Made by a program: the position numbers and the translations under genes. The notes under the pieces are model-generated. The model made no database searches and was not told the origin of the DNA. It saw only the letters and a list, made by a program, of their open reading frames with translations. From Prevotella sp. (GTDB lineage Bacteria > Bacteroidota > Bacteroidia > Bacteroidales > Bacteroidaceae), in the NCBI GenBank assembly GCA_016287755.1, contig JAEEWT010000007.1:62001-126000 (forward strand): DNA of 64,000 bases, in the 5' to 3' direction. This document shows, one piece after another, positions 26,140 through 35,221 of this stretch (position 1 is its first letter; every line of letters begins with the position of its first letter).

Positions 26140-26484
26140 TTATTTATTACCTGAGGTATGCTCGGGTACCACTGCAAAGAACGTCAGATCTTCGGTTCCC
26201 TTGTTCATCAGCGTGTGCTCTTTCCCCATAGGATTGTAGTGCACCTGACCAGGCAGCACCACCTCTTCTACGCCTTCATAGACGTAGGTGGCCACACCTG
26301 AAAGGATGTACATCACCTCGGAGTTCAGTTCATGACGGTGCAGACCGATGGAGCTGCCCGGTTCCAAACGACCGTACATAATCTTCACATGCTCATCGGT
26401 ATAGTGCTTCATGATATATCGCCCCTCACCTCCCTTGAAGTGAGGAACGATATTCTCTTCCAGTTTCTTAAAGTCGATAATCAT
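26140..26484 (-). CDS. Small cupin-domain protein
   Basis: The 114-residue protein is a single cupin: GSSIGLHRHELNSEVMYILSG and LPGQVHYNPMGKEHTLMNKG contain the His/Glu metal-binding pattern GX5HXHX4EX6G. It follows the Oar-like receptor by 13 bp and is probably co-transcribed with it. Single-domain cupins bind sugars or small acids, or act as isomerases; nothing here fixes the ligand. Confidence 0.85.
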   Translation of the reverse strand: MIIDFKKLEENIVPHFKGGEGRYIMKHYTDEHVKIMYGRLEPGSSIGLHRHELNSEVMYILSGVATYVYEGVEEVVLPGQVHYNPMGKEHTLMNKGTEDLTFFAVVPEHTSGNK

Positions 26485-26497
26485 ACTACCGCAGTAT

Positions 26498-29400
26498 TTA
26501 GTTAAAGAAATACTTAATACCCAGCTGAAGCTTCCAGCAGTTGGAGTAGCTCATGTTCGTGTCGTACGTCTTGGTCGGATACTCACCATTCACCTTGTAC
26601 ATCGAGAAGACCGGTTTGTTGGAATCATCCACACCTTCGTACTTCAGAATTTTACCATAGTTGGAAATCTGAGCGTTCTGGGGGATGCCCCACTTGGAGT
26701 TCAGCATATTACCGAAGTTGATGATGTCGGCAGTGAGCTGCAACTTATGCTTCGTAGCACCCACCTTCACCTGGAAGTCCTGAGCGATACGGATATCGAA
26801 GCGATGCAGCCAGGGAGCACGGGCGGCATAAGCCTCGGCATACTCTCCACGATGACTGTTCAGGTAGTCATCCTGCTCTACGAAGCGCCAGAAGGCGATG
26901 CGGTCGGCTTCAGTTTTGAACTGGATCTCGCCATCGTTAGCGGGGATATAGATCAGGTCGTTGTTCACACCATCACCATTGAAATCGGAGGTGTAAAGAT
27001 AGCTACCATTACTTGCGGAATAAGCCTTGTAGAACACGTTGAAACGTGTGCCCCAGTTGGTGCCGAACACCTTGTACGGGATGTAGTAGTCGAGAGAGGC
27101 AATCACCTGATCAGGTGTCACATAGTTCGAACGATGCAGTCTGGTGGTGTTAGGACCATCCACAGAGATCGTACTGGTCCAAGTGGCCACTGCGTTCTGT
27201 CCAGGCAGACCCGTCACCTCTTTGCTCTCCATCTTGGTATAGGCAGCCATCAGCTTCAGGTTCTTGATGGGCTCAGCGTTCATCTGGATACTGGCGGAAT
27301 AGCCATAGCCCTTATGGATATTCTTCAGCATGACGGCGTATTTTCCCGTATAATAGAGATCGCTATTGCTAAACTTCACACGGTCGTCAGCGCCATTGAA
27401 ATGTGCCATATTCTCAGGATGATCATCCTTGACGTTGATATTGTCCATATACACGGCATTGATCATCTGGTTGTAGATGAACTCACCCGTTACCGTGAAT
27501 GGGAAGGATACGGGCAACTGATAATCTACAGCAATGCTCGACTTCCACACCATCGGCATCTTGAAGTCGGATGACACACCCGTAATATTCTGGTCGGCCA
27601 CATGGCGTTCGTTGGTCTTGGGCACCTCGAAGTACTCACGCAGCTCCTCCATACCCAGTAGACGACCAGCCAGTCCTTGGATCTTGTTCTCCACATAAGC
27701 AGCATCACGTCCCAAACCATCGGCATAAGCCTTATTGCCATCGCTGTAACCTGCCACGTAGTTCAGCTGGAACACATTGGCATTACCAGGCATGTTGGTG
27801 AAATATACCAACGGGAAATGACCTTGGAACAGACCTGATCCGCCACGGATCTTCAGACTCTTGTCGCCAAACACATCCCAAGTGAAGCCCACGCGGGGTG
27901 AGAACTGCCAGAACGTGTCGGGCCACTTGCCGGTATCGATGCGTACACCATTGAAATCGAGGTCGTAGATAGCGGTATTCCTCTCGATATCATCCTCGTT
28001 GAATGAGATGTTCTCAGCACGCACACCATAGGTAAGTTTCAAGTTCTTCAGGATATCCCACTCGTCCTGCAGGTAGATACCCAGCTGATTGTAGCGCACC
28101 ATGCTCGAAGGACTCGGATCGTCGTTGAAACCATAGGTAAAGGCAATGGCATTAGGAGCAGCACCGTTCAGGAACTCGTCTAAGCTATTGAAGCGGTAGT
28201 AACCCGTACCGTTACGCATATAGTTGTTCTTAGCGGCAACATGCTCGAAACGGAAACCTGCTGTGAGCTTATGGGCACCTGCATAATAAGTGAAGTTATC
28301 AGTCAGGTTGGTGGTCTTCGTATCCACCACGTTGTTATAACTGAACAGCTCGTAACCAGCACTGATATAGGGCTCGTAAACCTGTTTGCCGGAAGAGTCC
28401 TTACCGTACAAGATATCGATGAACGGGAAGTTATCGGAGTTGGTATCGCGCATGTCGTTGAGATCTGAGTAGGTAAACAGCAACTGGTTAGAAGCCTTCT
28501 GACCGAAACGGCTGTTCAGATCGGCAGAGAACGACTCCACATCATTGTGGAAGTAGTAAAGACTGTTGGCGAACGCCATCGACTTAGGACCGATACGTGC
28601 GTCGTTGAACTTGGTTGCCTTGGCCACCACATCGTGTGAGCTGGCATTACAGGTACGCCAGTCAACCACCTTCGTCTTGTTATAACGCAAGGCCAGATGG
28701 TGAGCATCGGTAATGTTCCAGTCGAGACGCACCATGAACTTCTCGTTTGAGTCGGATGCAGGATAGTCGGTCCATGATCCCGTATTATAGCCAAACTTGT
28801 TCTTCAGATAATCTGATACGAGCTGCATATCGGAAGCCTTGGTTCTCGAGATATAAGCACCTGGCGTTTCGTTATCCTCGCGGGCGCGATACTGTACCAC
28901 CTGTTTAGCGGTGAGCTCTTTCTCGTAGTTGACGAAGAAGAAGAGTTTGTTCTTGATGATCGGACCGCCAAAGGTGAAGCCGTAGGTCTTAACCTCGTCG
29001 GTAGCCCTTGCTCCTAAGTCAATACCCCTGATCTTGTTACCACGCATATCCTCGTTACGATAGTAGCCATAGGCAGAGCCCTTGAACTCGTTCGTACCCG
29101 ATTTGGTAATGGCATTGATACCACCACCGATGAAGTTGGTCTGACGAACATCGAACGGTGCAATCACCACCTGCATCTCCTCAATGGCGTCGATGGAAAT
29201 CGGGGTTCCACCACCAGGAAGATTAGAGGTAAGACCGAAGCTGTTGTTGAAGTTGGCACCGTCAACGGTGAAGTTCGTGGAACGGGGGTCGGCACCAGCC
29301 AGATTGGTTCCGCCACCGGAATAAGGAGAAAGCTTAGCCACATCGGTCAGACTTCTGCCGATGCTCGGCATAGACATCATCTGGTCGTTGTTGATGTTCA

Positions 29401-29809
29401 TCGAAGCACCTGTCTTCTCACCAGCGAATTTCGAAGCCCTTCCTGTAACCACGACTTCGGCCAGCTCATTGGCATCCTCAGAGATCACCACAGAAAGGTT
29501 GTAGGTTTCACCCAGCTGAAGGTTGATTCCCTTGTAGGTCTTTGTTTGGAAACCGATGTAGCTTACCGTTACTGAATAAGGACCACCAGTACGCATACCT
29601 TGGATGTTAAAACGTCCTTCAACGTTCGTTACGGCTTGGTAACGCGTTCCAGAAGGTTCATGAACAGCCTGCACCGTAGCACCGATGACTTCCTCATCAG
29701 AGCCCTGCATCACTACTTTACCACTCATACTCGACGTGGTTACCTGCGCCATTACAGCCAACGAACATGTCAGCAGCAACGCCATGAATAAAAGCAATCT
29801 CTTCTGCAT
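26498..29809 (-). CDS. Oar-like TonB-dependent outer-membrane receptor, copy 1
   Basis: A 1103-residue receptor. Signal peptide (to about MAQ, 22), carboxypeptidase-regulatory-like beta-sandwich (23-115; GKVVMQGSDEEVIGATVQA), a TonB plug (DANELAEVVVTGRASK to GGGINAITKSGT), then a large beta barrel ending in IKYFFN, the typical outer-membrane C-terminus. Oar homologues have no SusD partner, and none is here, so this is not a sugar-utilisation locus; related proteins carry peptides or metal complexes. It is transcribed with the cupin gene. It is a clear paralogue of the next gene (about half identical by eye in the N-terminal 230 residues). Confidence 0.93.
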   Translation of the reverse strand: MQKRLLLFMALLLTCSLAVMAQVTTSSMSGKVVMQGSDEEVIGATVQAVHEPSGTRYQAVTNVEGRFNIQGMRTGGPYSVTVSYIGFQTKTYKGINLQLGETYNLSVVISEDANELAEVVVTGRASKFAGEKTGASMNINNDQMMSMPSIGRSLTDVAKLSPYSGGGTNLAGADPRSTNFTVDGANFNNSFGLTSNLPGGGTPISIDAIEEMQVVIAPFDVRQTNFIGGGINAITKSGTNEFKGSAYGYYRNEDMRGNKIRGIDLGARATDEVKTYGFTFGGPIIKNKLFFFVNYEKELTAKQVVQYRAREDNETPGAYISRTKASDMQLVSDYLKNKFGYNTGSWTDYPASDSNEKFMVRLDWNITDAHHLALRYNKTKVVDWRTCNASSHDVVAKATKFNDARIGPKSMAFANSLYYFHNDVESFSADLNSRFGQKASNQLLFTYSDLNDMRDTNSDNFPFIDILYGKDSSGKQVYEPYISAGYELFSYNNVVDTKTTNLTDNFTYYAGAHKLTAGFRFEHVAAKNNYMRNGTGYYRFNSLDEFLNGAAPNAIAFTYGFNDDPSPSSMVRYNQLGIYLQDEWDILKNLKLTYGVRAENISFNEDDIERNTAIYDLDFNGVRIDTGKWPDTFWQFSPRVGFTWDVFGDKSLKIRGGSGLFQGHFPLVYFTNMPGNANVFQLNYVAGYSDGNKAYADGLGRDAAYVENKIQGLAGRLLGMEELREYFEVPKTNERHVADQNITGVSSDFKMPMVWKSSIAVDYQLPVSFPFTVTGEFIYNQMINAVYMDNINVKDDHPENMAHFNGADDRVKFSNSDLYYTGKYAVMLKNIHKGYGYSASIQMNAEPIKNLKLMAAYTKMESKEVTGLPGQNAVATWTSTISVDGPNTTRLHRSNYVTPDQVIASLDYYIPYKVFGTNWGTRFNVFYKAYSASNGSYLYTSDFNGDGVNNDLIYIPANDGEIQFKTEADRIAFWRFVEQDDYLNSHRGEYAEAYAARAPWLHRFDIRIAQDFQVKVGATKHKLQLTADIINFGNMLNSKWGIPQNAQISNYGKILKYEGVDDSNKPVFSMYKVNGEYPTKTYDTNMSYSNCWKLQLGIKYFFN

Positions 29810-29837
29810 AGGTATTAGTTTGTTGAATTATTTGGGA

Positions 29838-29868
29838 CAAAGATAGAAAAAAAATCGGATACCGCCAA
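29838..29868 (-). promoter_or_regulatory. Promoter of receptor copy 1
   Basis: TATCTTTG (29845-29838) with TTG (29868-29866) 20 bp upstream on the minus strand. It overlaps the terminator of receptor copy 2. Confidence 0.65.
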
Positions 29869-29886
29869 GCGATACCCGATTTTTTA
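29853..29886 (-). terminator. Terminator after receptor copy 2
   Basis: AATCGG and CCGATT flank an inner TACCGC/GCGATA pair with A/T runs on both sides. It overlaps the promoter of copy 1, so the two signals share bases. Confidence 0.7.
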
Positions 29887-29904
29887 TTATAGTGGAATGA
29901 GGAA

Positions 29905-32900
29905 TTAGTTGAAATAATACTTCACACCAATCTGCAGTTTCCAGCACTGGTTGTATTCATGGATGTGGCTCCAGGTCTCTTTAGGAGTATTCCCATCAGA
30001 ATCCTTACGCATAGAGAAGTAAGGAACACCGTTCTCTACCTTGTCAACCTTCAGGAACTGACCGCTGAACGAGCCAACCATATCCTTCTCAACACCCCAG
30101 CGTGAGCTGAACAAGTTGCCGATATTCATGAAGTCGGCTGACAGCTGCAACTTGTGCATAGTGTTGCCTACCTTCAGGTCGAAGTCGTGTGCCCAACGGA
30201 AGTCGAAGCGGTGAACGAAGGGAGCGCGGGCAGAATAAGCCTCAGCATACTCACCCTTGTGATTCTTCAGGTAGCTATCCTGATTCACGAAGTCCCAGAA
30301 CAGCTGACGGTCGCTCTCGTCAGTGAACTTGATCTCGCTGTCGTTAGCGGGGATGTACATCAGGTCGGTAGCAACACCGTCACCATTGACATCACCGTTA
30401 TAGAAGAAACTGTAGCCAGCAGGACTATAGCCTGTGTAGAACAGTGAGAAGTGCTCCTTACCATACTTGTAAGAGATATTGGCGATGATACGATCGGGAA
30501 TCACATACTGTGAGTTCTGTACCTTACCGAGGTTAGGACCATCGATGGTATACAGACCGTTCCATGCAGAGGTAGCGTTAGAACCAGGCATACCGGAAAC
30601 CTCCTTCATCACGGTGTGTGTATAGGCAGCCATGATGTTCAGGTTCTCAACAGGCTCAGCATTCAAGGTGAGGTTGGCAGTCCAACCGTAACCACGACTG
30701 GTGTTCACGAGCATACAAGCATCGCTCACCTTGCTGTTGTACTTGAAGTCTGACGGATAGAGCAGACGGTTGTCTGCACCCTTCAAACGCTCCCAACCGC
30801 TGGTGTCTTCCTTCACGTTCCAGTTCACCAGACGAACATCGTTGATCTTCTTGGTGTAGGTGAACTCTGCTGTTGCCGTGAACGGGAAGTTCACGGGCAG
30901 CTGGTAGTCAACAGCGATGCTTGACTTCCATACCTGCGGCATCTTGAATTCAGGATCCACACCGGCAATGCTCTTCTGGAAGAGACCCTGCTCAGGAGTG
31001 ATGTTGGCGGGAGCAACGCTCTCGCCCATCAGCTGACGGATTTGCTCTACATCGGTTACCAGACCGCCTACGAACTTGTCAAGACCAGCGTCACGACTCT
31101 TCACAGTACCATCTGAGTTGTAGGTGGTACTGAATACCGGACGGTTCTGGATCATGGCAGAAGCAGAAGGCATGTTGGTGAAGAATACCAACGGCAGACG
31201 ACCGGCGAAGAGACCGGTACCGCCACGTACCTTCAATGACTTGTCACCAAACACATCCCATGTGAAACCTACACGCGGAGAAATCTGGATATTGTTGTTC
31301 GGCCACTTACCGGTGTCGATATGACGACCACCGAAGTCGATGTCGCGGATAGCGTTGTTCGTAATGATATCATCCTCGTTGAATAGCAGGTCGTCGAAAC
31401 GGATACCTGCGGTCAGCTTGAAGTTATCGCGGATATTCCACTCGTCCTGCAGATAGAGACCAATCTGGTTGAAGGTCACATTAGAGGTAGCCTGACGACC
31501 ATTATAACCGTAGTCGATAGCAACAGTCTCAGGAGCAGCACCTGTCAGGAAGTCATCGACTGAACGATAACGGTAGTAACCGGTACCACCACGCAGATAG
31601 CTGTTGTCGGCAGTCTGGTGCTCGAAGCTGAATCCAGCAGTGATCTTGTGCTTGGGAAGATAATACGTGAAGTTATCTGTCAGGTTCGTGATCTTGTTGG
31701 TCACACCGTTCAGGTAAGAGAACAGCTCATAACCCAATGACATGTAAGGCTCGAGCGTCTGGGTAACCACACCATCAGCCACGGTGTAACCGTTCAGGAT
31801 ATCAACGAAGGGGAACAGACTTGAGTTGCTGCCACGCATATCCTCAATATTAGAATAAGTGAAGAGCAACTGGTTTGACATGTTGTCACCGAAACGACTG
31901 TTCAAGTCAGCTGACCATGACTGCACCTTGTTATCCATAGAGTACATGGTGTTGGCGAAGGCCATGGAGTAGATTGACATACGGTCGAGACGGATACGGT
32001 AGCTGGCCTGTGTAGAGTTACCGTTTACAGAGTTCCAAGCAGTATTCTTGGTATTGTTGTAACGCAGAGCCAGATGATGGTTATCGGTAATGTTCCAGTC
32101 GAGACGAGCCAGGATCTTATCATTGCTCTCGTCAGCGGGGAAGTTGGTCCAAGAACCGGTATCATAACCGTACTTGCTCTTCATGTGCTCGCTCACCTTC
32201 TGCAAGTCGGAATTGGTGGTACGAGAGATATAGTTATCCTTGTCATACTTGCCGTCATCAGAACCACGCCAGCGTGTAGCCACCGTAGGAACTGTTGAAT
32301 GCTCGTAGTTAACGAAGAAGAACAGCTTGTTCTTGATGATCGGACCGCCGAGGGTGAAGCCGTAAGTAGTCAGACGATCCTTACCCGGATCGGTCATATA
32401 CATATTGTCCACGCGGTTACCGTGCATATTCTCATTGTTGTGATAAACGTATGCTGTACCACGGAAGGTGTTTGTACCCGACTTAGTAACGGCATTGATA
32501 CCACCACCAATAAAGTTGGTCTGACGAACATCATAGGGAGCAACAACTACCTGAACCTCATCGATAGCATCCATAGAGATGGGGTTACCACCACCGGGGA
32601 GTTTAGGGCTCAGACCGAAGTTATTGTTGAAATTAGCACCATCCAAGGTGAAGTTTGTGCTACGACCATCACCACCTGCGAAGCTCATGCCGTTGGCATA
32701 GGGAGAGATACGAGCGATATCGCTGATAGAGCGGTTAACGGTAGGCAGCTCATTCATCATCTTGTTAGAGATGTTGGTGGTTGCACCCGTCTTCTCGGCC
32801 GTAAATTTAGAGGCCTTACCAGTAATTACCACCTCAGCCAACTCGTTGGCGTCTTCAGACAGCCACACCTGGAGATTGTAAGTCTCACCGAGCTCGAGTG

Positions 32901-33189
32901 TGATACCTTTCAGGGTCTTTGTCTGGAAACCGATGTAGCTTACCGTTACTGAATACGGACCACCGGTACGCATACCCTGGATGTTAAAACGACCGTCAAC
33001 ATTCGTGACAGCTGTGTAGCGCGTACCTGAGGGTTCATGAACCGCCTGTACGGTCGCACCAATTACTTCTTCACCTGCAGCCGATCCGATAGTCACCTTA
33101 CCGGACATGCTGGAAGTGGTCACCTGTGCCATGGCCGATGAAACAATCATCAGCATCATAGCCATCAGAAAGAACAATCTTTTCTGCAT
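29905..33189 (-). CDS. Oar-like TonB-dependent outer-membrane receptor, copy 2
   Basis: A 1094-residue protein with the same layout as copy 1: signal peptide, regulatory-like domain (GKVTIGSAAGEEVIGATVQA), TonB plug with FIGGGINAVTKSGT, and a barrel ending VKYYFN. The N-terminal 110 residues are nearly identical to copy 1 while the extracellular loops differ, as expected after duplication with change of ligand. Its own consensus promoter (33253-33284) and terminator separate it from copy 1. Located in the outer membrane; ligand unknown. Confidence 0.93.
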   Translation of the reverse strand: MQKRLFFLMAMMLMIVSSAMAQVTTSSMSGKVTIGSAAGEEVIGATVQAVHEPSGTRYTAVTNVDGRFNIQGMRTGGPYSVTVSYIGFQTKTLKGITLELGETYNLQVWLSEDANELAEVVITGKASKFTAEKTGATTNISNKMMNELPTVNRSISDIARISPYANGMSFAGGDGRSTNFTLDGANFNNNFGLSPKLPGGGNPISMDAIDEVQVVVAPYDVRQTNFIGGGINAVTKSGTNTFRGTAYVYHNNENMHGNRVDNMYMTDPGKDRLTTYGFTLGGPIIKNKLFFFVNYEHSTVPTVATRWRGSDDGKYDKDNYISRTTNSDLQKVSEHMKSKYGYDTGSWTNFPADESNDKILARLDWNITDNHHLALRYNNTKNTAWNSVNGNSTQASYRIRLDRMSIYSMAFANTMYSMDNKVQSWSADLNSRFGDNMSNQLLFTYSNIEDMRGSNSSLFPFVDILNGYTVADGVVTQTLEPYMSLGYELFSYLNGVTNKITNLTDNFTYYLPKHKITAGFSFEHQTADNSYLRGGTGYYRYRSVDDFLTGAAPETVAIDYGYNGRQATSNVTFNQIGLYLQDEWNIRDNFKLTAGIRFDDLLFNEDDIITNNAIRDIDFGGRHIDTGKWPNNNIQISPRVGFTWDVFGDKSLKVRGGTGLFAGRLPLVFFTNMPSASAMIQNRPVFSTTYNSDGTVKSRDAGLDKFVGGLVTDVEQIRQLMGESVAPANITPEQGLFQKSIAGVDPEFKMPQVWKSSIAVDYQLPVNFPFTATAEFTYTKKINDVRLVNWNVKEDTSGWERLKGADNRLLYPSDFKYNSKVSDACMLVNTSRGYGWTANLTLNAEPVENLNIMAAYTHTVMKEVSGMPGSNATSAWNGLYTIDGPNLGKVQNSQYVIPDRIIANISYKYGKEHFSLFYTGYSPAGYSFFYNGDVNGDGVATDLMYIPANDSEIKFTDESDRQLFWDFVNQDSYLKNHKGEYAEAYSARAPFVHRFDFRWAHDFDLKVGNTMHKLQLSADFMNIGNLFSSRWGVEKDMVGSFSGQFLKVDKVENGVPYFSMRKDSDGNTPKETWSHIHEYNQCWKLQIGVKYYFN

Positions 33190-33252
33190 GTTTTTAATAG
33201 AGTTGAAGTTGAAATAAATAATAATAATTACTTGCCATTAAAAATGACGATG

Positions 33253-33284
33253 CAAAGGTATATAAAATAATACATTCCACCAAA
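33253..33284 (-). promoter_or_regulatory. Promoter of receptor copy 2
   Basis: TTTG (33284-33281), 20 bp, TACCTTTG (33260-33253) on the minus strand; a perfect consensus match with a leader of about 60 nt. Confidence 0.8.
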
Positions 33285-33345
33285 CACAATCGGGAATAAT
33301 CTGCATCTGGAAGGGGAAAAATAACGGAAAAATGATTTATATCAC

Positions 33346-34548
33346 TTATTCTTCCCGTTTCCAGATACGCATTACCTTCCTGCGGATAGCAAAGAGATTG
33401 AAAATGGAGACGAGCAACAGGAGCAGCAGACCCACGAGGACGGCGGGCAACATCGTACCGCCATCAACCTCGGGATAGACCGTTTCGACAATCTCCATAT
33501 AGTAGCATCTTACCAGCCAGAGCACACCCAAGGCAAGGATGAACACCAGGATGTTCAAACCTAAAGTGAGCAACTGGTAGGGACGGGCTGTCCTTGACGG
33601 CGAATAACCCACCAGCAAGAGGTTCTCCAGCTTCTCTGCATTCTTCTGCAAAAGGAGGTATATACTAAGCATGAGGATATAGAAACTCAAGATGGAAATA
33701 ACCAGACCGATAATCAGCACGATGGCCACAATCATCTTCAGGAAATAAACCATCTTCTCCGTTTGTGAACGGTCTTCTTCCAGTTCATAGCCATGATCGT
33801 CCAGGTATTGTGCCACGGCAGGATCGGTAGGATTAGACACCTGAACAATCAAACGGGTGGTCTCCGGTTCTTCTGCCGGTGCATACTCACCATTACTCCA
33901 TTCAATGAAGCTTTCTGGTACAAGAATGGTATTCAGACGGTTGGAGAAACCAATCACTCTACCCTTCATGTCAGCATCCTTACCATTACCGCGAATACGG
34001 ATCACCACGTCCACCATGTTCAGCACCCCCTCGTTGATGGCTGGGAGATGATGACTGCGGGCGAAGCCGAAGTTATACATGTTCACGTACGAACGCGGAA
34101 GGATAATAGGAACGGTCTTGCTCTCACCCGGCACATACTGCCAGTCTTTGGTGGATACATCCACGAACTCGTCGGGAACACTCTCGAAGAACAGTTCCGT
34201 ACTCATCATGCTCTGTCCGTTGATTCCTAACGAAGCCTGTATCTGATACTGGGCCCGTGTGAACTTGCCTGTTTTCTCGACAAACAACTGGTTCTCCAAC
34301 TCTCCCATCTCAGCACCACTGAACACATGACTATGTCCTGAGAGTGCATTACCCATACCCACTTTCTTGTTGATGATCAGGAAGTCGGATTTCATAAAGG
34401 AGTCTTCAGAGGTGAAAACGGGCAGGATGTCACGGTAGAACTGTACACCTAACATCACGATGAACATACCCACGAGGTTGGCTAAGAAGAAGCCGGCCAG
34501 CTGCGGGATACTAATATGCTGTCGGAGAAGTTTCCAAACTAAATTCAT
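33346..34548 (-). CDS. FtsX-like ABC transporter permease
   Basis: About 400 residues from the ATG at 34548. One membrane segment near the N-terminus (AGFFLANLVGMFIVMLGVQFY), a periplasmic domain of about 220 residues, and three segments at the C-terminus (MIVAIVLIIGLVISILSFYI, LTLGLNILVFILALGVLWLV, MLPAVLVGLLLLLLVSIFN) give the four-helix MacB/LolC/FtsX topology. It is the last gene of the operon starting at 38495 and follows its ATPase by 10 bp. Such transporters work on lipoproteins or by transmitting force to the periplasm. The lipoprotein gene in the same operon could be a partner or cargo. Confidence 0.83.
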   Translation of the reverse strand: MNLVWKLLRQHISIPQLAGFFLANLVGMFIVMLGVQFYRDILPVFTSEDSFMKSDFLIINKKVGMGNALSGHSHVFSGAEMGELENQLFVEKTGKFTRAQYQIQASLGINGQSMMSTELFFESVPDEFVDVSTKDWQYVPGESKTVPIILPRSYVNMYNFGFARSHHLPAINEGVLNMVDVVIRIRGNGKDADMKGRVIGFSNRLNTILVPESFIEWSNGEYAPAEEPETTRLIVQVSNPTDPAVAQYLDDHGYELEEDRSQTEKMVYFLKMIVAIVLIIGLVISILSFYILMLSIYLLLQKNAEKLENLLLVGYSPSRTARPYQLLTLGLNILVFILALGVLWLVRCYYMEIVETVYPEVDGGTMLPAVLVGLLLLLLVSIFNLFAIRRKVMRIWKREE

Positions 34549-34567
34549 AATCTGCAAGATAACTTAA

Positions 34568-35212
34568 TTACAATTGTACGACCTTGTCGTAGTTGAGGTC
34601 CATGTGCTTGCCGATACTGGTAACAATCAGTCCGGCACCCTGTCGGCGCACTTCCTGCATCATGATATCACCCATGATACTGGCGTTCTGGTCGTCGAGA
34701 TGACTCACTGGCTCATCAGCAACGAGGAAGTCGAAAGGCTGTACCAAACTCCTGATCAACGCCACACGTTGCTGCTGACCGAATGACATACGTCCGATCT
34801 TCACGTCTTTCTTGTCGGGTATGCCCAACATCTCGAACCAGTTGATGATTTCCTCACGCGACTTATACCCCGTGAGGTTGTTCTTGATCAGCACATTTTC
34901 CATAGCAGTCAGCTCGGGGAACAGGCGCAGTTCCTGGAACAGCATACTGATGTGCTGTTGACGGATGCCTGTCCAGTCGGCCACCTTCAAGCTACGCGCA
35001 TCCACATCATCGAACAACACCTGTCCGGAGTAGTCGTGCCTGTAGCCTATCAGGTAACTGCAGAACGTGCTCTTTCCCTTACCGCTCTCCGCCTCTATCA
35101 GATATACCTTCTCTTTCTCGAAGGTGATATCCTGCTGCCAGACATCACTGTTCTGCTCTTCACGGGAAGCAAAGACCTGAGGGATGACATATTTGAATTG
35201 TATCGTATTCAT
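34568..35212 (-). CDS. LolD-like ABC ATPase with variant motifs
   Basis: A 214-residue ATPase encoded just upstream of its permease. Walker A reads AESGKGKST, with Ala for the first Gly; the signature is MSFGQQQR instead of LSGGQQQR; Walker B is FLVADEPVSHLD and intact. The switch histidine after Walker B, normally in a THD motif, is not seen: the matching segment reads IVTSIGKHMD. The catalytic Glu is kept, so ATPase activity is possible but perhaps slow. Family is clear; the substrate is inferred only from the permease type. Confidence 0.87.
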   Translation of the reverse strand: MNTIQFKYVIPQVFASREEQNSDVWQQDITFEKEKVYLIEAESGKGKSTFCSYLIGYRHDYSGQVLFDDVDARSLKVADWTGIRQQHISMLFQELRLFPELTAMENVLIKNNLTGYKSREEIINWFEMLGIPDKKDVKIGRMSFGQQQRVALIRSLVQPFDFLVADEPVSHLDDQNASIMGDIMMQEVRRQGAGLIVTSIGKHMDLNYDKVVQL

Positions 35213-35221
35213 AATCAGTAC

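Noticed and set aside
26747..27574. 275-residue frame antisense to Oar receptor copy 1
   Set aside because: Shadow of the receptor's codon bias; low-complexity composition and no family motif. The same applies to other long antisense frames, such as those at 32299-32952 and 39510-40322.
26498..33189. Polysaccharide utilisation locus
   Set aside because: No SusD, sulfatase or glycosidase gene adjoins; the receptors have the Oar layout, not that of SusC with a SusD partner.
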